36,140 bases of DNA from Pseudonocardiales bacterium (lineage in GTDB: Bacteria; Actinomycetota; Actinomycetes; Mycobacteriales; Pseudonocardiaceae), in assembly GCA_026393175.1 (NCBI GenBank), contig JAPLAT010000133.1, forward strand, positions 1 through 36,140, given 5' to 3'. Shown in pieces: positions 1 to 8,108 of the stretch; the first letter of the stretch is position 1; each line of letters opens with the position of its first letter. A program made the position numbers and the translations under genes. The notes beneath the pieces are model-generated. The model did no database searches and was not told the origin of the DNA. It worked only from the letters and a program-made list of their open reading frames with translations.

Positions 1-654
1 CACGAGGTTGGCCGACGCCTCCTCCGACCAGACCTGCCGGGCCAGCCGGTCCGGCGCGACGACCTGGCCCGGCGCCTCGAGCAGCGCCTTGAGCAGCGCG
101 AGCTCCGTGGGCGAGAGCGACACGGGGCGGCCGGCGATGCTCACCTCGTCGTGCTCGACGTCGACGACCAGGTCGCCGTGGCGCAGGACCAGGTCGTTGC
201 CGCCGGCGTGCAGCCGCAGCCGGATCCGCGCGGCGAGCTCGTCGACGGCGAACGGACGCAGCAGGTAGTCGTCCCGGTCGCCGCGCAGGAGGCCCAGCAG
301 CGACGAGCGCCGCTCACGGGGCGTGACCGCGATGACGGGCAGGTGGGCGGCCTCGTTGTGCAGCGCGGCGAGGAGGGCGGACTGGTCGGGGCCGGGGAGC
401 TCGACGTCGAGGACGACGAGCGCGGGGTCGCGGGCGCGCACGGCGTCCAGCACGCCGATGCCGTCGCCGACGGCGCTCACGCTCACCCCCTCGGCACGCA
501 GGCTGCGCAGCACGGCGGCCGAGGTGGCCGTCGGGGGCAACGCCAGCAGGACGTGGGCGACCGGGGCGACAGGGGTCTCGTTCAGGGGCGCGCGGGCGTG
601 CGGGATCACCGGCACGGCCGTGGACGCACCCCCCGGGGGAGCAGCGGGGAGCAT
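1..654 (-). CDS. OmpR/PhoB-type response regulator, atypical receiver (C-terminus cut by window edge)
   Basis: The visible 218 residues are a receiver domain (about 33-140) followed by a winged-helix DNA-binding domain that runs off the window; LSPTELALLKALLEAPGQVV is typical of the OmpR/PhoB family. The phospho-acceptor Asp is present (D83 in LVVLDVELPG). The paired acidic residues usually found at the end of the first strand are replaced by LLALPP, and the conserved Lys before the Pro-Phe pair is Arg (LLRPF). This suggests weak or absent phosphorylation control, which is an inference. No histidine kinase is visible; one may lie beyond the left edge. ATG at 654 is preceded by AAGGTG as a possible ribosome site. 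The recognition helix and target are outside the window. Confidence 0.85.
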   Translation of the reverse strand, partial: MLPAAPPGGASTAVPVIPHARAPLNETPVAPVAHVLLALPPTATSAAVLRSLRAEGVSVSAVGDGIGVLDAVRARDPALVVLDVELPGPDQSALLAALHNEAAHLPVIAVTPRERRSSLLGLLRGDRDDYLLRPFAVDELAARIRLRLHAGGNDLVLRHGDLVVDVEHDEVSIAGRPVSLSPTELALLKALLEAPGQVVAPDRLARQVWSEEASANLV

Positions 655-981
655 CGCCGCACACCTTGCCCGACCACCGTGGCAGTAACAATCCGCTAAC
701 GGAGCGACATCACCTGTTCGAGTGGCCCAATCACGCAGTGCTGAGAAATGCTGAGAGCTCCGCTGGGCCGAACGGAGTACTCACTCGGCGTGGCGCCCCG
801 CCGGAGTGCTTTCCGGCGCGCGGGGACCACCGGTCGGCGCGCACGCGTATCCCACGCTCTCAGTTCTCTCGATCACACCGCAGCATCTTCTCTAGGGTCG
901 CCCCCGCGCGACACACCTCCTGCGGTGACCCGTCCCGCCCGGCGCTCCCCACCGGGCGGGACGGGTCGTGTCGGGCCCCGA
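655..981. other. Intergenic stretch between iclR-like gene and response regulator
   Basis: This 327-base gap has no convincing gene. It holds the terminator hairpin of the iclR-like gene at 928-966. Nearer the response regulator, about 690-705, is a relatively AT-rich patch (minus-strand GTTAGCGGATTGTTACT) that could hold its promoter. An imperfect direct repeat of TGCTGAGA occurs near 738-755, with no assigned role. Confidence 0.6.
928..966 (-). terminator. Hairpin terminator after the iclR-like gene
   Basis: Two perfect 15-base arms (928-942 and 952-966) are separated by a 9-base loop and start 16 bases after the stop codon of the iclR-like gene. There is no clear U tract, as is common for actinobacterial terminators. 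Confidence 0.75.
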
Positions 982-1728
982 TCAGGCCAGCAGCGGCACC
1001 AGCCGGTCCGCGTGCTCGCGCATCGTCCGGACCAGCTCCTCGTTCGGTTCGGCCACCCGGGTGGCGGGCCCGCAGAGCGCCAGGCCGGCGACGAGCGCGC
1101 CGGTGGCGGGGTCCCGGACGGGCACCGCGAGGCAGCCCTTCTCCCCGCGCACCTCCCCGCACTGCCGCGCCAGCCCGGTGCGGGCGACCTCGGCGAGCCG
1201 GGCGTCCAGCTCGGCGGCGGCGGTGACCGTGTGCGGGGTCAGCCCGCGCAGGTCGCGCGCGAGGGCCCGCCAGTCCGCCTGCTCGGCGAGCAGCAGCCGG
1301 CCCAGCGCGGACGCGTGCGGGTGCCGGGCGAGCACGGCGGCGTCGGTGGGCGGGTGGTCCGGGTCGGCGTCGACGAGCGTGAGCTGCCCGCCGCGGAACG
1401 ACGCCAGGTGCACGCCCCAGCGCACCATCCCGCGCAGGTGCTCGACGACGGCGCGCGCGGCGGCGGGCGGCACCGGGACGACCGGCGTGGCCAGGCGGGC
1501 GGCCCGGCGGCCCAGTGCGAAGCCGCGCAGGTCCGGCAGCCGCACCAGGTACTCCTCGCCGACGAGCAGGTTGAGCAGCCGGTAGGTGGTGGCCTGCGGC
1601 AGCTTGAGCGCGGCCGAGATCTCCTTCGCCGTGACGCCGGGCCCCGCGGCGACGACCTCCTCCAGCACCGCGAGCGCGCTGCGCACCGCGCGCGGCTGGC
1701 GCCCGGACAGCGGGAGCGGGTCCGTCAC
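982..1728 (-). CDS. IclR-family transcriptional regulator
   Basis: A 248-residue protein with an N-terminal winged helix (helix-turn-helix about 33-52, TAKEISAALKLPQATTYRLL) and a C-terminal IclR-type effector domain. IclR proteins usually sense a small metabolite and control nearby catabolic genes. The GTG start at 1728 overlaps the TGA of the upstream permease (GTGA), so the two are translationally coupled. The adjacent divergent unit encodes a second permease and a copper amine oxidase, so an amine or its aldehyde or acid product is the likely effector. The 28-base tandem repeat between the divergent units is a candidate operator. Family assignment is firm; the ligand is inferred. Confidence 0.88.
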   Translation of the reverse strand: MTDPLPLSGRQPRAVRSALAVLEEVVAAGPGVTAKEISAALKLPQATTYRLLNLLVGEEYLVRLPDLRGFALGRRAARLATPVVPVPPAAARAVVEHLRGMVRWGVHLASFRGGQLTLVDADPDHPPTDAAVLARHPHASALGRLLLAEQADWRALARDLRGLTPHTVTAAAELDARLAEVARTGLARQCGEVRGEKGCLAVPVRDPATGALVAGLALCGPATRVAEPNEELVRTMREHADRLVPLLA

Positions 1729-3122
1729 GGGGCCACCAGCACGTCGTCGCGCGTGGTCTCGTCGTACGCGCCGATCGCGGCCAGCCGTTCGGGACGGAGC
1801 CTGCGCAGCGCCACGAACCAGACCAGCCCGCCCAGCGCGCACGACCCGATCACCAGCGGCACCGCGCCGCCCCAGGCCTGCGCCACGAACGCGGCGAGGA
1901 CGGTGAGCAGCACGGGGGCGACGACGGCGGTGGCGACGACCGGCCAGCGGGTCAGCTCGCCGATGCGGCGCAGGAACAGCGGGGCGGCCACGCAGACCAG
2001 CAGGTAGGCGACGAGGTACCCGGCGGTGGCGACGGTGAGCAGCTCGGCCAGCACCCGCTGCCCGGGCAGGCCCGCGGCCAGCAGCAGCCCCGGCACCGCC
2101 GCGACGACCGGCAGCGCGACGGCCGCCGCGACCCACGGCGTGCGCAGCACCGGATGGGTGGCGCCGAGCGCGCGCGGCACGATGCGGTCGCGCGCCATCG
2201 AGAACACGACGCGGACCAGCGCGTTCAGCGTCGCGAGGGCGCAGGCGGCGAACGACGTCGCGATGCCGACGTCGAGCAGCACCGCCAGCCACCGCTCGCC
2301 CGTCACGAGGTCCAGCACCGGGGCGGGCACGCCGGGCCCGGCCGCCCGCGACACCTGCGTCCAGGCCGCGAACAGGTAGAGCACCCCGGCCGCGCCCGCC
2401 GTCCACAGCACGACGCGGGGCACCGTCCGGAACGGCCGCCGCGCCTCCACCCCGAGCGCCGTCGCGGCCTCGAACCCGATGAAGGCGCCCAGCGCGGGCA
2501 GCACCCCGGCGGCGACGCCGGTGAGCCCGGCGTCCGGCACGGTGCCGACGGTGCCGGGCGCCGGGGACGCCAGCAGCACGAGGAACACCACCGTCATCAC
2601 GCTGATCGACGCGGCCTCGGTCAGCAGGACGACCCGCGCGGAGAGCCGCACCCGCACGAGCACGCCGGCCGTCGCCAGCACCGCGAGCAGGCAGGTGGCC
2701 GCCACCAGCACGGCGCGCGAGCCCGGCGGCGCGATCCCGAGCCGGGCGACGAGCGCGTCGAGGTAGATGGCCGCGCCGGTGAGCGCCGCCATCACGAGCA
2801 CCGCGTAGCCGACGAGCAGGGCGACACCGCAGGTGAACGCCCCGGCCGGGCCGAGGCCCTGCGCGGTGAGCGAGTACAGCGACCCGGCCACGGCCATCCG
2901 TCGGGTGAACTGCGCGATGCAGCTGCCGATCAGCAGCGCCACCGCGGTGGCGACGGCGAACGACCACAGCGTGCCCGGCCCGGCGGTCGACGCGACGATC
3001 GCCGGCACCGTGGCCATCGCGGCGGCGGGCGCGGCGCTGGACACCGACTGGGCGAGCACCCCGGCCGGCCCGAGCGCGCGGCGGTCCAGCCCGTGGACGG
3101 GCGAGCGGTGGCGCAGGCGCAC
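1725..3122 (-). CDS. APC-superfamily amino acid/amine permease
   Basis: A 465-residue integral membrane protein with about 12 hydrophobic segments. It begins with an APC-like first helix (LAQSVSSAAPAAAM) and has the GFEAATALGVEARRP loop after helix 6, as in amino acid-polyamine-organocation permeases. GTG at 3122 is chosen because GGAAGGAG (3128-3135) lies five bases upstream; longer in-frame starts give an implausible Arg/Pro-rich leader. It overlaps the downstream IclR regulator by four bases and diverges from a second APC permease. With the amine oxidase nearby, import of a primary amine or the related amino acid is likely. The substrate cannot be read from the sequence. Confidence 0.88.
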   Translation of the reverse strand: MRLRHRSPVHGLDRRALGPAGVLAQSVSSAAPAAAMATVPAIVASTAGPGTLWSFAVATAVALLIGSCIAQFTRRMAVAGSLYSLTAQGLGPAGAFTCGVALLVGYAVLVMAALTGAAIYLDALVARLGIAPPGSRAVLVAATCLLAVLATAGVLVRVRLSARVVLLTEAASISVMTVVFLVLLASPAPGTVGTVPDAGLTGVAAGVLPALGAFIGFEAATALGVEARRPFRTVPRVVLWTAGAAGVLYLFAAWTQVSRAAGPGVPAPVLDLVTGERWLAVLLDVGIATSFAACALATLNALVRVVFSMARDRIVPRALGATHPVLRTPWVAAAVALPVVAAVPGLLLAAGLPGQRVLAELLTVATAGYLVAYLLVCVAAPLFLRRIGELTRWPVVATAVVAPVLLTVLAAFVAQAWGGAVPLVIGSCALGGLVWFVALRRLRPERLAAIGAYDETTRDDVLVAP

Positions 3123-3150
3123 GGCGACTCCTTCCGGCGGGTGCCCAGGA

Positions 3151-3206
3151 GGATCGGGCCGGCGGGACCGGCCCGGCGGGATCGGCCCAGCGGGACCGGC
3201 GCAGCG
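3151..3206. repeat. Two tandem 28-base repeats between divergent permease genes, operator candidate
   Basis: Units at 3151-3178 and 3179-3206 both begin GGATCGG and share the core GCGGGACCGGC, with four differences in 28. A partial third start (GATCGGCCGGGA) follows at 3209. The position, just upstream of the left permease and between two divergent units next to an IclR gene, suggests a repeated regulator site. No binding evidence can be seen directly. Confidence 0.6.
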
Positions 3207-3352
3207 TAGATCGGCCGGGACGCGCGCGGAACACGTCCGGGCGTCGAATGAGAATCCCCGCCGTGCCGTTCCCGGGCGGTGAGAGCGGCGGTTGTCACGG
3301 GCGGGGCGCTGACGGACCGTGCCCGGCGTCACCCGTCCGCTGGAGGTCGCTC

Positions 3353-4756
3353 GTGAACGACCGTACGCACACCCTGTCCGGATCCCTCGGGGTCGGTCCC
3401 ATCGTCTTCATGGTCGTCGCGGCCGCCGCGCCGCTGACCGTCATCGCCGGGACGGTGCCGCTGGGCATCGCCATCGGCAACGGGCCCGCGTTCCCCGCCA
3501 CGTTCGCCCTGTCCGCCGTCGTGCTCCTGCTCTTCGCCGTCGGGTTCTGCGCGATGACCCCGCACGTGCCGACCGCGGGGGCCTTCTACGCCTACGTCGA
3601 GCGCGGGCTGGGCCGCGTCACCGGGATGGGCACCGCGTTCCTGGCGCTCGCCACCTACACCGCCGTGCAGCTCGCCGTGTACGGCTACATCGGCGCCGTC
3701 GTGGACGGGCTGGTGCAGAACTACGGCGGCCCGGCCCTGCCGTGGTGGCTGTGGTCGCTCGTCGCGATGGCCGTCGTCGCCGTGCTCGGCTACCGGCGCA
3801 TCGAGCTATCCAGCCGCGTGCTGGGCGTGCTGCTCGTCGCCGAGGTCGCGATCGTGCTCGTGTTCGACCTCGTCGTGGCCGCGTCGGGCGGGCCGGAGGG
3901 CCCGTCGACGGCGTTCCTCGTGCCCGCGCAGATCACGTCCGGCTCGCTCGGCGTCGCGCTGATGTTCGCCGTGGCCGGGTTCATCGGGTTCGAGGCGACG
4001 GCGGTGTTCCGCGACGAGGCCCGCGACCCCGAGCGCACCGTCCCGCGCGCGACGTACCTGGCGCTCGTGCTGATCGGCGTGTTCTACACGGTGTCCGGCT
4101 GGGCCGTCGTCACCGCGTGGGGCGACGCCGGGGCGGTCGCCGCGGCCGGGGAGGACCCCGGCGGCATGCTCGTCACGACGATCACGAACGCGCTCGGCGT
4201 CGTCGGCGGCGACATCGCCCAGGTGCTGCTCGTGACCAGCCTGTTCGCCGCGCTGCTGTCCTTCCACAACGTGCTGGCGCGCTACCTGTTCGTGCTCGGC
4301 GGCAGCGGCGCGCTGCCCGCGGCGTGCGGGCGCAGCCACGCCCGCCACGGCTCGCCGCACGTCGGCTCGCTCGCCCAGTCCGGCTCGGCGCTGGTCCTCG
4401 TGGCCGCGTTCGCGCTGGCCGGGATGGACCCCGTCACCCAGGTCTTCGCCTGGATGGCCGGCACGGCGACGCTCGGGGTGCTCGCCCTGATGGCGCTGAC
4501 CTGCCTGGCGGTGGTGGTGTTCTTCCGCCGCACCCGGGTGGACCAGCGGCCGTGGCAGACGGCCGTCGCCCCCGCGCTCGGCCTGGCCGGGCTGCTCGTC
4601 TTCCTCTTCCTGACGATCTCGAACTTCCCGACACTGATCGGCGGGTCCCCGGGGCTCGCCACGGCGATCGGGTCCGTGCTCGTCGTCTTCTTCGCCGCGG
4701 GCGCCCTGTGGGCCCGCCGCACCCCGTCCGCCTCGCCGACGCTGGAGATGTCATGA
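3353..4756 (+). CDS. APC-superfamily amino acid/amine permease
   Basis: A 467-residue membrane protein with about 12 hydrophobic segments. The N-terminal GSLGVGPIVFMVVAAAAPLT and the GFIGFEATAVFRDEARDPER loop are typical of APC permeases. GTG at 3353 follows TGGAGG (3341-3346) by six bases; upstream in-frame codons give an atypical hydrophilic leader. The stop overlaps the ATG of the copper amine oxidase (ATGA), so import and oxidation are probably coupled, with the substrate a primary amine. It is distinct in sequence from the divergent permease, so the pair is not a recent tandem duplication. Confidence 0.9.
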   Translation: MNDRTHTLSGSLGVGPIVFMVVAAAAPLTVIAGTVPLGIAIGNGPAFPATFALSAVVLLLFAVGFCAMTPHVPTAGAFYAYVERGLGRVTGMGTAFLALATYTAVQLAVYGYIGAVVDGLVQNYGGPALPWWLWSLVAMAVVAVLGYRRIELSSRVLGVLLVAEVAIVLVFDLVVAASGGPEGPSTAFLVPAQITSGSLGVALMFAVAGFIGFEATAVFRDEARDPERTVPRATYLALVLIGVFYTVSGWAVVTAWGDAGAVAAAGEDPGGMLVTTITNALGVVGGDIAQVLLVTSLFAALLSFHNVLARYLFVLGGSGALPAACGRSHARHGSPHVGSLAQSGSALVLVAAFALAGMDPVTQVFAWMAGTATLGVLALMALTCLAVVVFFRRTRVDQRPWQTAVAPALGLAGLLVFLFLTISNFPTLIGGSPGLATAIGSVLVVFFAAGALWARRTPSASPTLEMS

Positions 4757-6642
4757 CCCTCGCGGAAACGCGCACCGACCACCCGCTGGAGATGACGACC
4801 GCCGAGGAGGTCGACGCCGTCCGTGAAGTCCTGACCGGCGCCGGGCTGCTCACCGAGACCGTGCGGTTCGCGTTCTTCGCCCCCGAGGAGCCGCCGAAGG
4901 CCGACGTGCTGGCCGGCGCGTCCGTCGACCGGCGGTTCCGCACCGTGCTGCTCGACCTCGCCACCGGCCGCTCGTGGGACACCGTCGTGTCCGCGACGGC
5001 GGGCGAGGTCGTCTCCTCCTGCGAGCTCGACCCGCCGGTGGACGGCCAGCCGCCGATCATCGACTCCGAGTTCGAGGTGATCGAGGACATCCTCAACGCC
5101 GAGCCGGCCTGGCTGGAGGCGCTGGGCAAGCGCGGCATCGAGCCGGCGTCGGTCCGGGCGGTCCCGCTGTCGGCGGGCGTCTACGACTACCCCGGCGAGG
5201 TCGGGCGGCGGGTCGTGCGGGCCTTCGGGTTCCGCCAGGACCACGAGGCGGACCACCCCTGGGCGCACCCGATCGACGGGCTCGTCGCCTACGTCGACCT
5301 GACCGCGCGCACCGTCGACCAGGTGATCGACGAGGCCGTCGTGCCCGTGCCGAGCACGTCGGGCAACTTCGACGACCCCGAGGTTCAGGGCCCGCCGCTG
5401 GACTCGCTCAAGCCCATCTCGATCACCCAGCCCGAGGGGCGCTCGTTCACCGTCGAGGGCAACCGGGTGCGCTGGGGCAAGTGGGACCTGCGCGTCGGGT
5501 TCAACGAGCGCGAGGGCCTGACCCTGCACCAGATCGCGTTCGACGGCCGCCCGGTCGTCTACCGCGCGTCGGTGGCCGAGATGGTGGTGCCCTACGCCGA
5601 CCCGTCGCCGGTGCGGTTCTGGCAGAACTACTTCGACTGCGGCGAGTACATGTTCGCCCGCTACGCCGACTCGCTGCAGCTGGGCTGCGACTGCCTGGGC
5701 GACATCCACTACCTCGACGCCGTCATCGCCGACGACTTCGGCAGGCCGAAGACGATCCGCAACGCGATCTGCATGCACGAGGAGGACTACGGCGTCCTCT
5801 GGAAGCACTCCGACATCTTCACCGGCAGCGCCGAGACCCGCCGCCAGCGACGGATGGTGTTCTCGTTCTTCACCCCGATCGGCAACTACGACTACGGCTT
5901 CTACTGGTACCTCTACCTCGACGGCACCATCCAGCTGGAGGTCAAGGCCACCGGCATCGTGTTCACCGCGGCCGCGCCGTCGGAGTACGGCACGGAGGTC
6001 GCGCCGGGGCTGATGGCGCCGTTCCACCAGCACCTGTTCTCGGCGAGGCTCGACATGACCGTCGACGGCGTGCGCAACGCCGTCGAGGAGGTGGAGGCGG
6101 TCCGGGTGCCGATGGGCGAGGGCAACCCGTACGGCAACGCGTTCGCCCGCCGCCGCACGCGGCTGACCCGCGAGTCGGAGGCGCGGCGCTCCGCCGACGG
6201 CTCGGTCGTGCGGAGCTGGCACGTCGTCAACCCCGACGTCACCAACGCGCTGGGCCAGCCGGTGGGCTACGCGCTGATCCCCGAGGGCAAGGCGACGATG
6301 CTCGCCGACGACGCCAGCTCGATCCACGCCCGCGCCACGTTCGCCACCCACCACCTGTGGGTCACGCGGTACGACCACGCCGAGCGCTACCCCGCCGGGG
6401 ACTTCGTGAACCAGAACCCGGGCGGGGCCGGCCTGCCGGCGTGGGTGGCCGCCGACCGGTCGATCGACGGCGAGGACGTGGTGCTCTGGCACACCTTCGG
6501 CACCACCCACTTCCCGCGGCCCGAGGACTGGCCGGTGATGCCGGTCGACTACACCGGCTTCACGCTCAAGCCGGTCGGCTTCTTCGACCGCAACCCGGCC
6601 CTGGACGTCCCGAAGCCGACAGGGGGCCACTGCAGCAGCTGA
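4753..6642 (+). CDS. Copper-containing primary amine oxidase (TPQ cofactor)
   Basis: A 629-residue enzyme of normal bacterial copper amine oxidase length. It oxidises primary amines with O2 and water to aldehyde, ammonia and H2O2. All key residues are visible: catalytic base D295 (NYFDCGEY), the Tyr that self-processes to topaquinone, Y379 (GNYDYGFYW), and copper ligands H425 and H427 (FHQHLF) and H586 (TTHFPRPEDWPVMP). The N2/N3 domains precede the catalytic beta-sandwich. No signal peptide is seen, so it is probably cytoplasmic, as in Arthrobacter. It is coupled by ATGA to the permease upstream. Closest known types are phenethylamine, tyramine or histamine oxidases; the substrate is not determined. 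A hairpin follows at 6680. Confidence 0.95.
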   Translation: MTLAETRTDHPLEMTTAEEVDAVREVLTGAGLLTETVRFAFFAPEEPPKADVLAGASVDRRFRTVLLDLATGRSWDTVVSATAGEVVSSCELDPPVDGQPPIIDSEFEVIEDILNAEPAWLEALGKRGIEPASVRAVPLSAGVYDYPGEVGRRVVRAFGFRQDHEADHPWAHPIDGLVAYVDLTARTVDQVIDEAVVPVPSTSGNFDDPEVQGPPLDSLKPISITQPEGRSFTVEGNRVRWGKWDLRVGFNEREGLTLHQIAFDGRPVVYRASVAEMVVPYADPSPVRFWQNYFDCGEYMFARYADSLQLGCDCLGDIHYLDAVIADDFGRPKTIRNAICMHEEDYGVLWKHSDIFTGSAETRRQRRMVFSFFTPIGNYDYGFYWYLYLDGTIQLEVKATGIVFTAAAPSEYGTEVAPGLMAPFHQHLFSARLDMTVDGVRNAVEEVEAVRVPMGEGNPYGNAFARRRTRLTRESEARRSADGSVVRSWHVVNPDVTNALGQPVGYALIPEGKATMLADDASSIHARATFATHHLWVTRYDHAERYPAGDFVNQNPGGAGLPAWVAADRSIDGEDVVLWHTFGTTHFPRPEDWPVMPVDYTGFTLKPVGFFDRNPALDVPKPTGGHCSS

Positions 6643-6660
6643 CCGGCCCGAGCGCCATAG

Positions 6661-6735
6661 GCGGTCCTCGCACGGCATCGGCGGTCCTCGCACGGGTTCG
6701 GGCCCGTGCGAGGACCGCCCTACCTGTGCGAGGAC
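6661..6735. repeat. GTGCGAGG palindromic repeat, copy A
   Basis: GCGGTCCTCGCACGG occurs twice in a row (6661-6675 and 6681-6695), followed by its complement and then CCTGTGCGAGGAC (6723-6735). The 31 bases at 6705-6735 match 8145-8175 (copy C) with four differences. The right edge covers the last codons and stop of the DUF559-like gene. Confidence 0.8.
6680..6719. terminator. Perfect 17-bp hairpin between convergent genes
   Basis: Arms 6680-6696 and 6703-6719 are perfect complements with a six-base loop TTCGGG. It lies between the amine oxidase stop and the stop of the opposing DUF559-like gene, so it can act as a terminator in both directions. It is also the core of repeat copy A. Confidence 0.75.
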
Positions 6736-7646
6736 AGGACGGCGGCCAGGCGGGCGGCCGTCGGGGCGAAATCCGTCAGGTCCGCCCAGATCCATCTCGC
6801 CACCCACAGGCCCGTCGCCCGGAGGGCGTCCTCCCTCTGCTTCTCCTCCCACAGCACGTCCTCGCCGGATCTGCCGAGGCGGCCGTACTTCACCCGGCCG
6901 TCGAACTCGCCGACCACGCCGTGCCCGGGCCACGCGAAGTCGACGAAGCAGCGGCCGTGGGACGTCGCCACCTCCCACTGCAGCACGGGAGCGGGCAGGC
7001 CGGCCCGGGCGATCGCCACCCGGCTGCGGGACTCCCCGACGCTGCCGCTCCGCCCGTCCGCGAACGCGACGACGCGCCGGGCCGCACCGACACCGGGCCG
7101 GTGCGCCGCCCGGTCCAGCGCCGCCGCGAGCCCGTGCGGCGTCGTCAGCGGCGGGAGGTCGCGGGACGGCCGGGCGAGTGCCGCGTCGGCGACGGCGACG
7201 GCCGCCTCGAACCCGCCCGCCGTCGACGCCACCCCGCGGGCGATGTCCACGACCGTCCGGGCCGGGTCGGTGAGGACCACACCGCCGACGGCGATGATCT
7301 CGCCCGCGTCGAGCGCCGCGGCGTGCACCTGGAGGTCGCGGGTGCGCCGGGCGCCCGAGGACCGGTCCCGGCTCACGTGCACCCGGTCCAGCGGGAGGCC
7401 CCAGGTCGGCAGGCCGAGCACGACGGCGGCCGAGACGTGGCTGACCACCGCCCCCGGCCCGAGCTGCCGGACGGCCGCCGCCACCCGCAGCCGGTGCACC
7501 GCCTCGGCCCGGTCCAGCCGCGGGTCGTCGCCCCCGACGTAGGCCCCGCGGCGGATCCCGACGAGCTCCCCCCGCCGTCGCCTGCGCGCGATCTCGTCGG
7601 CCGACCACCCGCCGGACAGCAGCTCCCGCCGCAACGTCACGTCCAT
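6720..7646 (-). CDS. AbiEi-like winged-helix plus DUF559 nuclease-fold protein
   Basis: A 308-residue protein. Residues about 1-50 form an AbiEi-type winged helix ending in the usual GELVGIRRGAYV segment. The C-terminal part (about 215-300) resembles DUF559, a PD-(D/E)xK nuclease fold: CFVDFAWPGHGVVGEFDGR is followed by VKYG and EEKQRED, providing the Asp, Glu and Lys positions expected of that fold. Such proteins are common and multicopy in actinobacteria, usually annotated as type IV antitoxin-like, but most lack a partner toxin and none is visible here. ATG at 7646 is preferred over longer starts. Palindromic repeats lie on both sides, and copy A overlaps its stop codon. Function unknown; nuclease activity is inferred. 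Confidence 0.8.
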   Translation of the reverse strand: MDVTLRRELLSGGWSADEIARRRRRGELVGIRRGAYVGGDDPRLDRAEAVHRLRVAAAVRQLGPGAVVSHVSAAVVLGLPTWGLPLDRVHVSRDRSSGARRTRDLQVHAAALDAGEIIAVGGVVLTDPARTVVDIARGVASTAGGFEAAVAVADAALARPSRDLPPLTTPHGLAAALDRAAHRPGVGAARRVVAFADGRSGSVGESRSRVAIARAGLPAPVLQWEVATSHGRCFVDFAWPGHGVVGEFDGRVKYGRLGRSGEDVLWEEKQREDALRATGLWVARWIWADLTDFAPTAARLAAVLSSHR

Positions 7647-7717
7647 GGGCCCAGCCCACCCCACCACGGAGGGCCGGCGGACCCGTTCCCCCGAACCTGT
7701 GGACAACTCCCCGACCC

Positions 7718-7779
7718 CGCACAGGTTCGACGGACCTCGCACGGGCCCGAACCGGCGCGAGGCCGGCGGACCCTGTGCG
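7718..7779. repeat. GTGCGAGG palindromic repeat, copy B
   Basis: Outer arms CGCACAGG (7718-7725) and CCTGTGCG (7772-7779) enclose inner arms CCTCGC (7735-7740) and GCGAGG (7757-7762). Read on the minus strand, 7718-7743 matches 8145-8170 of copy C with two differences in 26. A further complementary pair, CGAACCTGTG (7692-7701) and CACAGGTTCG (7720-7729), allows an alternative fold. It lies upstream of the DUF559-like gene. Confidence 0.75.
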
Positions 7780-7887
7780 AGGTGCGGTGGTGCGGGAATC
7801 CGGACGCGGGGTCGGCGGGGGCGGGGCTAGGCTCGCTCGGTGATCCTCTGAGGTCCACCCCCGCCCCGCCGTCCTCGGAGGTCTCCG

Positions 7888-8094
7888 ATGTCCCAGCCCG
7901 ACCCCATCACCGCCGCCGACGAGCCCGCCCCGGAGCCGGCCCTGGAGGACGCTGCCGACCAGCCGCAGCTCAACCGCGCGGAGCGCCGGGCGAAGGCGAA
8001 GGCGGCGGCGAAGCAGGCCGGCCACGCCGGCCCGCCCCCGGACCGGACGCTGCATCGCGGCCGCGGCCCCCGCAGCCACACCAAGCGCATCTAG
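7888..8094 (+). CDS. Small basic hypothetical protein
   Basis: A 68-residue protein: an acidic, Pro-rich N-terminal half (about 1-28), then a highly basic half (LNRAERRAKAKAAAKQAGH), ending PRSHTKRI. There is no signal peptide or membrane segment. A CTCGGAGG ribosome site lies about eight bases before the ATG, and codon use matches real genes. The architecture fits small nucleic-acid-binding or ribosome-associated proteins of actinobacteria, but I do not recognise a family and assign no function. It sits between palindrome copies B and C. Confidence 0.7.
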   Translation: MSQPDPITAADEPAPEPALEDAADQPQLNRAERRAKAKAAAKQAGHAGPPPDRTLHRGRGPRSHTKRI

Positions 8095-8108
8095 CCCTTC
8101 CACGACTT

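Noticed and set aside
6720-7646. A type IV toxin-antitoxin system built on the AbiEi-like domain
   Set aside because: No AbiEii nucleotidyltransferase-type toxin lies on either side; the neighbouring 68-residue protein has no such domain.
7698-7706. TGTGGACAA, the complement of an actinobacterial DnaA box
   Set aside because: A single copy with no cluster, no dnaA/dnaN genes and no AT-rich unwinding region; it also forms part of the palindromic repeat region.
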